From Leucobacter sp. 7(1) (GTDB lineage Bacteria > Actinomycetota > Actinomycetes > Actinomycetales > Microbacteriaceae): 64,000 bases of DNA. How positions within the stretch are numbered: position 1 is the first letter of the stretch; each line of letters opens with the position of its first letter. Where the stretch lies: contig NZ_FUID01000004.1 in the NCBI RefSeq assembly GCF_900163635.1, positions 1-64,000 of the forward strand, written 5' to 3'. The notes beneath the pieces are model-generated. The model saw only the letters and a list, made by a program, of their open reading frames with translations, ran no database searches and was not told where the DNA came from. The translations under genes were made by a program, and so were the position numbers. Shown here in pieces: positions 1-7,963 of this stretch.

Positions 1-57
1 CCCGGGACCACCCGCATCGGGGGTCTCGGGGAAGGGTGCGTCTCCGGTGAGCGTCAT
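1..57 (-). CDS. N-terminal fragment of a gene running off the window edge
   Basis: An ATG on the minus strand at 57 opens a frame that stays open to the window edge. Only 19 codons are visible, beginning MTLTGDAPFPETPD, rich in Pro, Gly and acidic residues, with no recognisable domain. The base context upstream is a weak TGGAAT hexamer six bases before the ATG and no clear ribosome binding site. The call rests on orientation and the open frame only; it could be chance. Confidence 0.3.
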   Translation of the reverse strand, partial: MTLTGDAPFPETPDAGGPG

Positions 58-199
58 GCGTCTATTCCAACACATGCCACTGACAATCAGGCCTCGAAAA
101 CCGTTGAAAACACGCGGAAGTTGGGCCAGAAAGTGGGGCCGCGGAAGGAACCCCTGATGGACATACTACGTTTTGAGGAGGCCACATTTTGATAACAGT

Positions 200-215
200 T
201 CGAAAGTGTGTTCGA
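200..215. promoter_or_regulatory. LexA-like (SOS) box in the first intergenic region
   Basis: TCGAA and TTCGA half-sites are separated by six bases (TCGAAAGTGTGTTCGA), giving the 16-base layout of the actinobacterial SOS box TCGAAC-N4-GTTCGA with one mismatch, at position 6. It lies 142 bases from the edge gene (minus strand, start 57) and 131 bases from the VOC gene, so the controlled gene is unclear. Confidence 0.4.
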
Positions 216-346
216 ATAGCTGGACGCCTGAGTCGCTTCGACCGCACGCGCCCCTCTCGGCGCGGGAAGTGACCTGAATTCGCCGAGTGCGCGACGTGTC
301 CGAATCGTTCAAGCCGTACGCTCAGCACCGGGCGTACGCTGAGTCC

Positions 347-751
347 ATGACAACACTCTCCTTCAACTTCATTGGCATTGTGACCCGCGACCTGGGTGCC
401 TCGCTCACCTTCTACCGCAGCCTGGGGCTCGACATCCCCGAAGGGCAGGACGACGCTCCGCACGTGGAGATCCAGCTCGCGGGCGGAGTGACGCTTGCCT
501 GGGATCCTCTCAGCACGATCCACGGCTTCAACCCTGACTTCGACTTCCCCGAGGGGCCGGGACGCGTGAGCTTCGCGTGCGAGGCTGCGAGCCCGGCCGC
601 GGTGGACGAGGCCTATGCCGCGGTGACCGCGGCGCGCGAGGCGTCCGCGCACACGGCCCCCTGGGATGCGCCCTGGGGGCAGCGCTACGCGACGGTGCAG
701 GATCCGGACGGCAACACTGTGGATCTGTACGCGCCGTTGACCGTGGCCTAA
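347..751 (+). CDS. VOC (glyoxalase/bleomycin-resistance fold) family protein
   Basis: A 134-residue single-domain protein of the vicinal-oxygen-chelate superfamily. The visible signature is a beta-alpha-beta-beta-beta module pair: an N-terminal strand followed by a short DLGASLTFYRSLGLDIP helix region, and a C-terminal QDPDGNTVDLY block that normally carries a metal or ligand position. I start it at the ATG at 347 because a TACGCT hexamer ends exactly six bases upstream, which fits a leaderless message, and because the preceding in-frame residues do not fit the family. It converges on the AraC gene with one base between the stops. Substrate is not predictable; such proteins include glyoxalases, dioxygenases and antibiotic-binding proteins. 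Confidence 0.8.
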   Translation: MTTLSFNFIGIVTRDLGASLTFYRSLGLDIPEGQDDAPHVEIQLAGGVTLAWDPLSTIHGFNPDFDFPEGPGRVSFACEAASPAAVDEAYAAVTAAREASAHTAPWDAPWGQRYATVQDPDGNTVDLYAPLTVA

Positions 752-752
752 T

Positions 753-1532
753 TCAGACGGGAACACCCGGGGTGCGGGCCGCTGCCCAGCGCCCCGGTGT
801 GGTGCCGGCGACAAGCGAAAACTCGCGGGTCAGGTGGGCTTGGTCGCTGAACCCGACCCGGAAGGCTACATCGCTCAGCGGCTGTCCTGCCGCAATCAAA
901 CGCTGTGCGCGCTCGGCGCGGAGCACCCGCCGCAGTGTGGCGACGCCGTAGCCGAATGCCGCATTCATGCGCCGCTGCAGCTGGCGATCTGAATATCCGA
1001 GCGCCCGGGCGATCTCGGTCGCGCTCTCGCCGCGCGAAGCCCCCAGGCGCGCCCGCCGAGTCCACCCTGGCTCCGCCACGCGATCACCGAAACCGGTTCC
1101 CACAGCAGTGCGCACTACCCGCAAGAGCTCCGATTCGACCGACGCCGACCGGCCCCGGCCCAGCTCCCTGTGGGAATCACCGGGTTCCGCTAGATCCCGG
1201 ATCCGCCGCAGCGTCTCGCTCCCGCGCCGCGCATCCGCGGGATCAAGTGCGGCCGATCCCGGCACCTGCGTGTCCCGCAGTGCCGCGGCATCCATCTGCA
1301 AGGCAGCCCCCGCGAGGCCCGGCAGGAAGCGGAGCCCAATCGTTGCGCCGGATCGGCTGCCCTGACCAGTGAAGGCGCGCGTCGAAGGCCCTGCGACGAG
1401 GAGTATGTCCTCGCGCAGGATCAGATCCGCACTGCCGTCCGCGGGAAGCGTGCGGGGTGCGCCGCCACCCGCGGCACGCCACACGACGCCGACGCCCGGG
1501 ACGACCCATTCCTCGTAGTTGGGCTGTGCCAT
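753..1532 (-). CDS. AraC family transcriptional regulator
   Basis: 259 residues. The C-terminal third is a double helix-turn-helix of AraC type: a first helix pair around ALGYSDRQLQRRMNAAFGYG and a second around LSDVAFRVGFSDQAHLTREF, followed by the usual GTTPGRW end. The N-terminal 150 residues (starting MAQPNYEEWVVPGV) look like the short cupin-type sensor found in many actinobacterial members. It lies 17 bases downstream of uvrB on the same strand and meets the VOC gene tail to tail, so regulation of the VOC gene or of an unlinked gene is possible. Effector unknown. Confidence 0.85.
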   Translation of the reverse strand: MAQPNYEEWVVPGVGVVWRAAGGGAPRTLPADGSADLILREDILLVAGPSTRAFTGQGSRSGATIGLRFLPGLAGAALQMDAAALRDTQVPGSAALDPADARRGSETLRRIRDLAEPGDSHRELGRGRSASVESELLRVVRTAVGTGFGDRVAEPGWTRRARLGASRGESATEIARALGYSDRQLQRRMNAAFGYGVATLRRVLRAERAQRLIAAGQPLSDVAFRVGFSDQAHLTREFSLVAGTTPGRWAAARTPGVPV

Positions 1533-1549
1533 GCTCCCCCCAGACTGAG

Positions 1550-3640
1550 CTACAGGTGCCCGGCGGCTTCCATGCTGCGGAGTTCACGCTTCAGCTCGGA
1601 AACCTCGTCGCGCAGGCGCGCAGCGAGCTCGAACTTGAGCTCCTCGGCAGCCGCGAGCATTTGCTCGTTGAGTTCCGAGATCAGCTCCTCGAGTTTCGCC
1701 GAGCCCTCCTCCGCAATCGCCCCGGCCCGTGCTGCGGCCTTGCCCTTGGCGCGCTGCGGGGAACCGGCCTTGCGCTGGGCGTGCGCCCCCGTGCGTGAGA
1801 GCACGTCCTCGGTGTCCGCCGCCTCCCGCGCGAGCATGGCCGTAATGTCGCCAATCTTCTTGCGCAGTGGCGTTGGATCGATGCCGTGCTCGGTGTTGTA
1901 GGCCACCTGGATCTCGCGCCGTCGATTCGTCTCGTCGATTGCCTCGCGCATTGACCGCGTGATGGTATCCGCATACATGTGGACCTCGCCGGACACGTTT
2001 CGGGCCGCTCGTCCAATTGTCTGGATGAGCGAGGTGCTGGATCGCAGGAAGCCCTCCTTGTCGGCGTCGAGGATCGCGACGAGTGACACCTCGGGAAGGT
2101 CGAGGCCCTCTCGGAGTAGGTTGATGCCGACGAGAACGTCGTAGACACCGGCACGGAGCTCGGTGAGGAGTTCCACGCGGCGCAGCGTGTCTACATCCGA
2201 GTGCAGGTAGCGGACGCGGACGCCAGCCTCCTCCATAAAGGTGGTGAGCTGCTCCGCCATCTTCTTGGTCAGGGTGGTGACAAGCACGCGCTCATCGCGA
2301 GCGGCGCGCACTCGCACTTCCTCAAGCAGATCATCGATCTGGCCCTCGCTCGGCTTCACCACAATCTCGGGGTCGATCAGGCCGGTCGGGCGGATGATCT
2401 GCTGCACGACTCCGTCGGCCTCCGCCAACTCGTACTTGCCTGGTGTGGCTGAGAGGTACACAACCTGGCCGACGCGGTCCTTGAACTCGCCAAAGGTCAA
2501 CGGCCGGTTATCGAGCGCACTCGGCAGCCGGAAACCGTGGTCCACGAGCGTGCGCTTCCGGGACGCGTCCCCCTCGTACATGGCACCGATCTGTGGCACC
2601 GTGACGTGCGACTCGTCGATCACGACAAGGAAGTCGTCGGGGAAGTAATCAAGCAAACAGTGCGGCGCCTCGCCGGGCTGTCGACCATCGATGTGCCGCG
2701 AATAGTTCTCGATACCGGAGCAGAATCCGATCTGCTCCATCATCTCCAGGTCGAAGGTTGTGCGCATGCGCAGCCGCTGCTCCTCGACGAGCTTCGTCTG
2801 GCGTTTGAGCTCTGAGAGCCTGCCATCGAGCTCCTCGGTAATCGCGCCCATTGCCCGGTTCATCACCTCGCGGCTGGCAACGTAGTGTGAGCCGGGGAAG
2901 ACAGACACGCTCTCCACCTGCTTGATGACGTCTCCGGTCACCGGGTGGAGGTAGTACAGCGCCTCGATCTCATCGCCGAAGAATTCGATTCGAATCGCGA
3001 GCTCCTCGTACATCGGGATGATCTCGACAGTGTCACCACGCACACGGAAGTTGCCGCGCACAAACTCGATGTCGTTGCGCTGGTACTGCATGTCCACGAA
3101 GCGGCGCAGCAGCACGTCCCGATTCAGCACATCGCCGACAACGAGCGGCACCATCGCCTCGTAATACTCTTCGGGCTTACCGAGGCCGTAGATGCACGAC
3201 ACCGTCGACACGACAATCGTGTCGCGCCGGCTGAGGAGCGCGTTTGTGGTGGAGTGCCGCAGCCGCTCCACTTCGGCGTTGACCGAGGAATCCTTCTCGA
3301 TGAAGGTGTCGGTCTGCGGCACATAGGCTTCGGGCTGGTAGTAGTCGTAGTAGGAGACGAAGTACTCAACCGCGTTGTTCGGAAACAGCTCCCGGAACTC
3401 ACTCGCGAGCTGTGCGGCGAGAGTCTTGTTGTGGGCAAGCACAAGCGTCGGGCGTTGCACCGCCTCAATCAACCAGGCCGTCGTTGCTGATTTGCCGGTA
3501 CCTGTCGCGCCCAGCAACACTACGTCGGTTTCGCCGGCGTTGATACGGTTCGCAAGCTGCTCGATCGCGTGGGGCTGATCACCGCTCGGCTCGTACTCGC
3601 TGATCACCTCGAATGGGCGGACGCTGCGCGTGGGTTCCAT
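1550..3640 (-). CDS. uvrB: UvrABC excinuclease subunit B
   Basis: UvrB is the damage-verifying helicase-like subunit of nucleotide excision repair, loaded by UvrA and then binding UvrC. The 696-residue protein starts [16 protein letters not shown] as in relatives. Walker A GATGTGKS is at residues 44-51, the damage-probing beta-hairpin region with [10 protein letters not shown] follows, helicase motifs include the DESH box, and a UVR domain closes the C-terminus ([12 protein letters not shown] onward). I prefer the ATG at 3640 over an in-frame ATG at 3670: a TATGCT hexamer ends seven bases before 3640, and the upstream ATG would collide with a LexA-like box. Its AraC neighbour downstream is probably unrelated in function. 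Confidence 0.97.
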   Translation of the reverse strand: MEPTRSVRPFEVISEYEPSGDQPHAIEQLANRINAGETDVVLLGATGTGKSATTAWLIEAVQRPTLVLAHNKTLAAQLASEFRELFPNNAVEYFVSYYDYYQPEAYVPQTDTFIEKDSSVNAEVERLRHSTTNALLSRRDTIVVSTVSCIYGLGKPEEYYEAMVPLVVGDVLNRDVLLRRFVDMQYQRNDIEFVRGNFRVRGDTVEIIPMYEELAIRIEFFGDEIEALYYLHPVTGDVIKQVESVSVFPGSHYVASREVMNRAMGAITEELDGRLSELKRQTKLVEEQRLRMRTTFDLEMMEQIGFCSGIENYSRHIDGRQPGEAPHCLLDYFPDDFLVVIDESHVTVPQIGAMYEGDASRKRTLVDHGFRLPSALDNRPLTFGEFKDRVGQVVYLSATPGKYELAEADGVVQQIIRPTGLIDPEIVVKPSEGQIDDLLEEVRVRAARDERVLVTTLTKKMAEQLTTFMEEAGVRVRYLHSDVDTLRRVELLTELRAGVYDVLVGINLLREGLDLPEVSLVAILDADKEGFLRSSTSLIQTIGRAARNVSGEVHMYADTITRSMREAIDETNRRREIQVAYNTEHGIDPTPLRKKIGDITAMLAREAADTEDVLSRTGAHAQRKAGSPQRAKGKAAARAGAIAEEGSAKLEELISELNEQMLAAAEELKFELAARLRDEVSELKRELRSMEAAGHL

Positions 3641-3670
3641 GCCACTCAGCATAATCCGATCCGCCGACAT

Positions 3671-3686
3671 TCGAAACTTTGTTCGC
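3671..3686 (-). promoter_or_regulatory. LexA-like (SOS) box in the uvrB promoter
   Basis: On the minus strand the sequence GCGAACAAAGTTTCGA matches the actinobacterial SOS box TCGAAC-N4-GTTCGA with two mismatches. It overlaps the expected -35 region of the TATGCT (3648-3653) promoter of uvrB, where LexA binding would block transcription. uvrB is a classical SOS gene, which supports the call. Confidence 0.6.
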
Positions 3687-3751
3687 CTCCGGGAAACTCT
3701 CGGCGGTGTTCCGTAGTCTCACTTCCGGGGCACACACAGGAGCCAAAAGTT

Positions 3752-4597
3752 ATGACGCACACAGCACCTCAGACCATCGTATTGACGGGCGGCAGCGACG
3801 GAATCGGCGCCGCCGCCGCGCGCCTGCTCGCCGGCGGGCCGGCACGACTCATCATCGTGGGCCGTTCGCCCGCAAAAACGGCGGCAGTCGCTGCGGCTAC
3901 CCATGCCGAACACATTGTCGCCGACTATCGGAGCCTGGACGACGTCCGGTCCCTCGCCGCGACCCTGCACTCCCGCTGCGAACGCATCGACGTGCTCGCG
4001 CACAACGCTGGCGGGATGTTTGCGGGGCCGGTCCGGACTGGCGACGGTTTCGAGCGAACCTTTCAGGTGAATCATCTCGCACCCGTCCTACTCACCCGGC
4101 TGCTGTTGCCGCTTCTTCTGGAGAGTCGCGCGCGGATCGTGAGCACGGCGAGCGTCGGTGCGCGGCTCTTCGGGGACATCGACTTCGGCGACCTTGATAC
4201 GCAACGGGGTTTCACTCCGTCACGCGCCTACGGCAACGCGAAACTCGCGAACATTCTGTTCACGAAGGGACTGCATGCCCGATACGCCGAGCACGGGCTC
4301 GCCGCTGTGGCGTTTCATCCCGGGATGATCGCGACGAACTTCGCCGCGGACGCGGGCAGTACGTTCCAGCGGCTCTACCACGGCACGCTCACGCGGTTCT
4401 TGCGGGCACCCGAGCACGGTGGCGCACGGCTCGGGTACTTTATTCAGGGTTCCCCGGGCACCGACTGGACGTCCGGGGCGTACTACCGCTCCCCCGGACG
4501 GATCGGACGGAGCCACCGGCTTGCGTCGGATCCCACTGCGATCGACACGCACTGGTCTCAGAGCGCGGAAATGCTGGGTATTTCCTGGCCGGCGTAA
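3752..4597 (+). CDS. Short-chain dehydrogenase/reductase (SDR) family protein
   Basis: A 281-residue NAD(P)-dependent oxidoreductase of the classical/light-dependent-protochlorophyllide-reductase-like SDR branch. Cofactor motif TGGSDGIG is at residues 12-19, the NAG motif at 85-87, the catalytic Ser at 134 and the YxxxK pair at Tyr160/Lys164. The ATG at 3752 is preceded by an AGGAG-type binding site. Upstream is divergent uvrB; downstream the gene ends in a strong hairpin that overlaps its stop codon. It is transcribed alone. The substrate cannot be predicted; homologues act on retinol-like, steroid or other hydrophobic alcohols. Confidence 0.88.
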   Translation: MTHTAPQTIVLTGGSDGIGAAAARLLAGGPARLIIVGRSPAKTAAVAAATHAEHIVADYRSLDDVRSLAATLHSRCERIDVLAHNAGGMFAGPVRTGDGFERTFQVNHLAPVLLTRLLLPLLLESRARIVSTASVGARLFGDIDFGDLDTQRGFTPSRAYGNAKLANILFTKGLHARYAEHGLAAVAFHPGMIATNFAADAGSTFQRLYHGTLTRFLRAPEHGGARLGYFIQGSPGTDWTSGAYYRSPGRIGRSHRLASDPTAIDTHWSQSAEMLGISWPA

Positions 4598-4631
4598 CGA
4601 AGCGGCGAGGCACAGCGCCCCGCCGCTTCGT
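4597..4631. terminator. Bidirectional terminator between convergent genes
   Basis: A perfect 11-base inverted repeat (ACGAAGCGGCG at 4597-4607, CGCCGCTTCGT at 4621-4631) with a 13-base loop lies between the SDR gene and the minus-strand symporter operon. It begins at the last base of the SDR stop codon. Confidence 0.75.
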
Positions 4632-4639
4632 GAACGACA

Positions 4640-4777
4640 CTAAATGATCGAACGGCCCTCGCGCCGTGCGGCGAGCCATTCCTTCACAAAAGCGCGGACG
4701 ATCACGGTCAGCGTTCCCGTGACCAGGACCGGCCAGATGAGGACGTACACGGTCAGCAATACGGTGTTCCAGTTCAT
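4640..4777 (-). CDS. Small single-membrane-span protein, putative symporter small subunit
   Basis: A 45-residue protein, MNWNTVLLTVYVLIWPVLVT at its N-terminus, with one transmembrane helix (about residues 5-27) and a basic cytosolic tail (KEWLAARREGRS). It has a good binding site, AAAGGAG, before the ATG at 4777. It starts 22 bases after the stop of the sodium:solute symporter and so is co-transcribed with it. Actinobacterial secondary transporters often have such tiny partner proteins (for example MetS with MetP). I infer the same relationship here from position, length and topology; I see no catalytic motif. Confidence 0.75.
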   Translation of the reverse strand: MNWNTVLLTVYVLIWPVLVTGTLTVIVRAFVKEWLAARREGRSII

Positions 4778-4799
4778 GGAGTGCTCCTTTCGGGTGCGG

Positions 4800-6581
4800 T
4801 TATCGGGTGGCCGGCTCAGGATCCGCTGAGGGATCCAGTGAATCGTCGGGATCCAGTGAATCGTCGGGATCCAGTGCATCGTCGGGGTCTAGTGCATCGT
4901 CGCTGCGGGAGGTCCCGGGATCGGCGACACCGACCGCGGTGGCTTCCGCTTCGACAGGGTCGAAGTCACCCGTGCGTTCCTTGATGAGCGCGAAGTCGAA
5001 GCGCTCGTTTTTCATCATGGTGAGCGCGACACAGACGATCGTGCTCACGGCGTAGGCCACAAGCGATCCGGAGAGCACAGGGTACTGATGCAGGAATCCG
5101 ATCGCGAACGGCGCCGCGGCGAGCGTGGAAACCGTGCCAACGATCAGCGCAGCACGCTTCCCAAAGAACCCAAAGGCCATGAGCCCCAGAACCACGCCGA
5201 TGCCAATCGTCGCGAGCACGTCGCTCACGAGCCCCAGTCCACCGTTCAGATCAATCCACTCGAAGCGAACCGGGAGGAACGCCGCGAGCGCAACGATCAC
5301 GGACACTGTGAACGCCGCGTTCGTGACCCGGTTCCAGTAGAAGCTCGCGATCACCGGGAACACAAGCGCGCCCCAGAGTGCGCCGACGAAGACGAGCAGA
5401 TCGAGGATATTGAGCTGTGACCCCGCGAAGAAGACGCCAGCGGTGATCGCAACGATCATCGTGATTCTGCCAATCAGCACCATCGTGCGCGGGTTGGCGC
5501 GAGTTTTCCCCGCAATGTTCTGGCCATAGATATCAGCCATCACAATCGACGCGAGTGCGGTGAGATCCGCATCCGCCGTTGACGACAGCGAGCCGATGAT
5601 CATGATGAAGAACAGAGCGAGCAGTGCGGGGGTCAGATAGGTCGCCGCCATCTGCGGGATGAGGTTGTTGACATCGCCACCCACAGGCTCGATCCCGGCG
5701 TACAACGCGATGACGCCAAGCATACCGATGCCGATGATTGTGGCACCGTAGCCCACCGTAGCGGTGACAAATGTCTTCTTGATGAGGTCCTCACGGACGG
5801 CGAAGAGGCGTTGCGCGATCGTCTGGTTCCCGATTGCATAGGCGAGCACGGCTGCAATGTATGGCGCTCCCTGATTGAAGAACGCATCCGAGGAGAAGAA
5901 GTCGCCCTGTTGCGGGGTAAGGTTATGCGCCCCGGTCTCAAACAGGCCCGGGCCACCAGCCGCAAAGAACACCACGGGGATGATGATGACAACGGCGCCG
6001 AGCATGAACACAACCTGCACGAAGTCCGTGAGTACAGAGGCACGGAATCCGGCCCAGATCGTGTACAACAGCACGCCCGCACCGATGGCGATCACACCCT
6101 GCGTGAAGGTGAAGGGCGACAGCATGTCGATCAGCGCACCGCCGGCGATCAGGTTCGAGGTCAGGCTGATGATGCTGCCGAGGACGTTTGACCCGGCGAG
6201 CATCAGCTGGCTGGACCTGCCGTGACGGGCAAACATGACCTCGGCGATTGTGTGTGCACGCGGCGCAACCTGCCGGATCCGGCGCCCGAACGGGTAGATC
6301 AACAGGATCATCAGGGCTCCCCATAGCCCGTAGTGGATGGGGCCGGAGAGACCGTACTGGAAACCGGAGGTGGCGGATGCATACATCGAAGCGGCCCAGA
6401 TCCAGGTCGCGGTCATCGAGGCCGCGGAGATCCCGAAGCCGATCTGACCGCCGCCGGTCATGTAGCCGTCGGCGTTTTCGCGCTTGCGGCTGATTCGGAG
6501 CGAGATGATCAGGCTCGTGCCGAAGAAGAGAATGAAGAGACCGAGGACAACGGGGCCCGAAAGCTGTTGCAGGTCATTCAT
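4800..6581 (-). CDS. Sodium:solute symporter (SSS) family transporter
   Basis: A 593-residue polytopic membrane protein of the SSS family (PutP/ActP/PanF relatives), expected to couple Na+ entry to uptake of a small solute. The N-terminus (MNDLQQLSGPVVLGLFILFF) is the first helix, followed by family-typical stretches such as RISRKRENADGYMTGGG and GGALIDMLSPF. Roughly 12-13 hydrophobic helices can be counted. A binding site GAAAGGA precedes the ATG. The acidic cytosolic C-terminus (about residues 560-593) consists of pentapeptide repeats (LDPDD type) made by a 15-base DNA repeat. It is the first gene of an operon with the 45-residue protein. Substrate unknown; amino acids, short acids or polyamines are possible. 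Confidence 0.9.
   Translation of the reverse strand: MNDLQQLSGPVVLGLFILFFGTSLIISLRISRKRENADGYMTGGGQIGFGISAASMTATWIWAASMYASATSGFQYGLSGPIHYGLWGALMILLIYPFGRRIRQVAPRAHTIAEVMFARHGRSSQLMLAGSNVLGSIISLTSNLIAGGALIDMLSPFTFTQGVIAIGAGVLLYTIWAGFRASVLTDFVQVVFMLGAVVIIIPVVFFAAGGPGLFETGAHNLTPQQGDFFSSDAFFNQGAPYIAAVLAYAIGNQTIAQRLFAVREDLIKKTFVTATVGYGATIIGIGMLGVIALYAGIEPVGGDVNNLIPQMAATYLTPALLALFFIMIIGSLSSTADADLTALASIVMADIYGQNIAGKTRANPRTMVLIGRITMIVAITAGVFFAGSQLNILDLLVFVGALWGALVFPVIASFYWNRVTNAAFTVSVIVALAAFLPVRFEWIDLNGGLGLVSDVLATIGIGVVLGLMAFGFFGKRAALIVGTVSTLAAAPFAIGFLHQYPVLSGSLVAYAVSTIVCVALTMMKNERFDFALIKERTGDFDPVEAEATAVGVADPGTSRSDDALDPDDALDPDDSLDPDDSLDPSADPEPATR
4831..4902. repeat. 15-base tandem repeat encoding an acidic pentapeptide tail
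   Basis: About four to five imperfect 15-base units built around GGATCCAGTGAATCG lie in frame at the end of the symporter gene. They encode repeated xLDPD units with x being Ala or Ser. A length divisible by three means copy-number change would keep the frame. Confidence 0.85.
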
Positions 6582-7047
6582 GGTGAAATCCTTTCAAGTG
6601 ACGGAGGTCGGCAGCATTGCCGGAGAACCGAAGTGAAGGAGATCACGCTAAGTAGGAATGCAGCTTTTCGGGACGAACAGCTGCGAGCGGTCGATGAGGC
6701 GCCACTGGCGGCGCAGGCGAGCGGGTCGATGCGCGGGTGAGATAGATTTTCCTTCCGACGTGATGAGCCGAACCCGGGCGGGATGCACGGTGCGTCCCCG
6801 GTCTGGCGCGTGGGCCGGACGGTCCGACGGAAACCCGGCACGGGCCGCGAGAGAGGTGCGCGGCAGACGGTGGGGTCCCTCTCTATACCTAGTCGAATTC
6901 CTGGCTCGAGTCCAGTCGAGCAGCTCGAAGCTGCCGTGGTGTGACGTGACACACAAGCGTGGATCGCTGCCCACAGCAGGGATCCACGCGGCTTCATAAC
7001 GTTTGATCACAAGCTGAGTCGGCTGGACTCAGATCTGGCTCTCCGTG
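6582..7047. other. Gene-free interval between symporter and XRE/DUF2975 operons
   Basis: 466 bases with no supportable gene. It must hold the promoter of the minus-strand symporter operon and the 3' end of the minus-strand regulator operon. I see no clear terminator hairpin, riboswitch consensus or operator palindrome. The short frames here lack binding sites and domain features. Confidence 0.6.
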
Positions 7048-7287
7048 TCATGTGGAGCGAATCGAGAAGAGCTCCCCCGGGGTGCACTCAAGCTCGCGGC
7101 AGAGCGCGGAAAGCGTGGTGAAGCGGATGGCGCGGGCACGATTGTTCTTGAGGATTGAAAGATTCACCACGCTCATGTCCACGCGTCTGGCAAGCTCCGC
7201 GAGTGTCATATCGCGGCGCACAAGCAGCTCATCGAGCCGGCACTCGACGAGGTGATCGTTCTCCCCGGCAAGTTCGACGGGCGTCAT
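7048..7287 (-). CDS. XRE (Cro/CI) family helix-turn-helix regulator
   Basis: 79 residues, essentially one HTH domain: the recognition region is around MTLAELARRVDMSVVNLSIL, followed by the LSALCRELECTPGELF ending typical of the small YozG-like regulators. It overlaps the DUF2975 gene by four bases (ATGA), so the two are translated together. Small XRE proteins paired with DUF2975 membrane proteins are a recurring Gram-positive two-gene module in which the membrane protein may sense a signal and the HTH represses the operon. The inverted repeat at 7902-7946 in the shared promoter is the likely operator. Confidence 0.88.
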   Translation of the reverse strand: MTPVELAGENDHLVECRLDELLVRRDMTLAELARRVDMSVVNLSILKNNRARAIRFTTLSALCRELECTPGELFSIRST

Positions 7288-7898
7288 ACGGTCCCGACCT
7301 GGTCGCGGGCGATCCGCTGCCCGGCGCGCAGCATCGCCTCACACCAGCCCAGGCCCAGGAGGAGGAGAATGGCCAGGGTCAGCGGGAACTCACTCCCCGC
7401 CGGCCAGTGTGTGGCTTCCAGCCCGAATGCGTCGAGCCCGATGCGAGATCCCACACTGAGTGGAACGCGGGCACCGAGCACAAGCGCGAAAGCAAGCGTG
7501 TACGCGAGCTGAAGCCGCCGGATCGCGCCGCGATCGAACAGGCCGTGAGTGATCGCGCGTTGCGCGAGCCAGGTGACAAGGGCGACCGCGAGCGCGACCG
7601 CGAACAGGGGCAGGATCTCGCCGAGGCGCAGCCAGACAACCGCCGACCCCGGCAGATCCGACGTTGCGAGCTGCGTCGTGAGCGTGCCGCCGTGACCGAC
7701 GAGGTCCCCGCGTCCGCCAATGGGTTGGGGCACCTCGACGCTGACGCGCATCGGGAACGTCACGGTGGCACTCATACCGCGAATCACCGCATTGCACACG
7801 GCCCAGATCGCGATCCCGAGCGCGGCAACGATGCCGGCCCACTTGATGCGCCGCAGCTCGGTGCGCTCTGCCCGCAGAGGGTGAATTGTGGAAGACAT
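7284..7898 (-). CDS. DUF2975 family membrane protein
   Basis: 204 residues with four predicted membrane spans (about 20-40, 92-112, 130-150 and 170-192) and a charged N-terminus. Family assignment is by the four-span layout and by its partner XRE gene, which overlaps its stop. The ATG at 7898 has no ribosome binding site; a TTGTCG-N17-TACGCT promoter places the likely transcript start at the ATG itself, so translation is probably leaderless. Function of DUF2975 proteins is not established; an antagonist or sensor for the paired regulator is plausible. Confidence 0.8.
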   Translation of the reverse strand: MSSTIHPLRAERTELRRIKWAGIVAALGIAIWAVCNAVIRGMSATVTFPMRVSVEVPQPIGGRGDLVGHGGTLTTQLATSDLPGSAVVWLRLGEILPLFAVALAVALVTWLAQRAITHGLFDRGAIRRLQLAYTLAFALVLGARVPLSVGSRIGLDAFGLEATHWPAGSEFPLTLAILLLLGLGWCEAMLRAGQRIARDQVGTV

Positions 7899-7901
7899 GT
7901 T

Positions 7902-7946
7902 CTGAGCGTATCGCTTATCGATACTATCGACAAGCGATACGCTCAG
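7902..7946 (-). promoter_or_regulatory. Leaderless promoter inside a 15-base inverted repeat (operator)
   Basis: Perfect 15-base arms (7902-7916 and 7932-7946, core GAGCGTATCGCTT) flank a 15-base centre containing TATCGATA. Read on the minus strand the arms embed a -35 TTGTCG (7928-7933), a 17-base spacer and a -10 TACGCT (7905-7910) that ends six bases before the DUF2975 ATG. A repressor bound here would cover the whole promoter. It also follows the stop of the hydrolase gene, so it could double as a terminator, although no T tract is present. Confidence 0.65.
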
Positions 7947-7963
7947 GATCGAGCCCTGCGCTC

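Noticed and set aside
3641-3670. Start of uvrB at the ATG at 3670
   Set aside because: Would add ten residues not found in relatives and place the ATG directly against the LexA-like box; the ATG at 3640 fits the family and the promoter.
4807-5055. Plus-strand Ser/Gly repeat protein opposite the symporter tail
   Set aside because: Shadow of the 15-base repeat; no binding site, and the symporter frame is clearly the real one.
6648-7010. Overlapping frames on both strands upstream of the symporter operon
   Set aside because: None has a plausible start signal, and no frame shows hydrophobic or conserved pattern; the interval fits a promoter region better.
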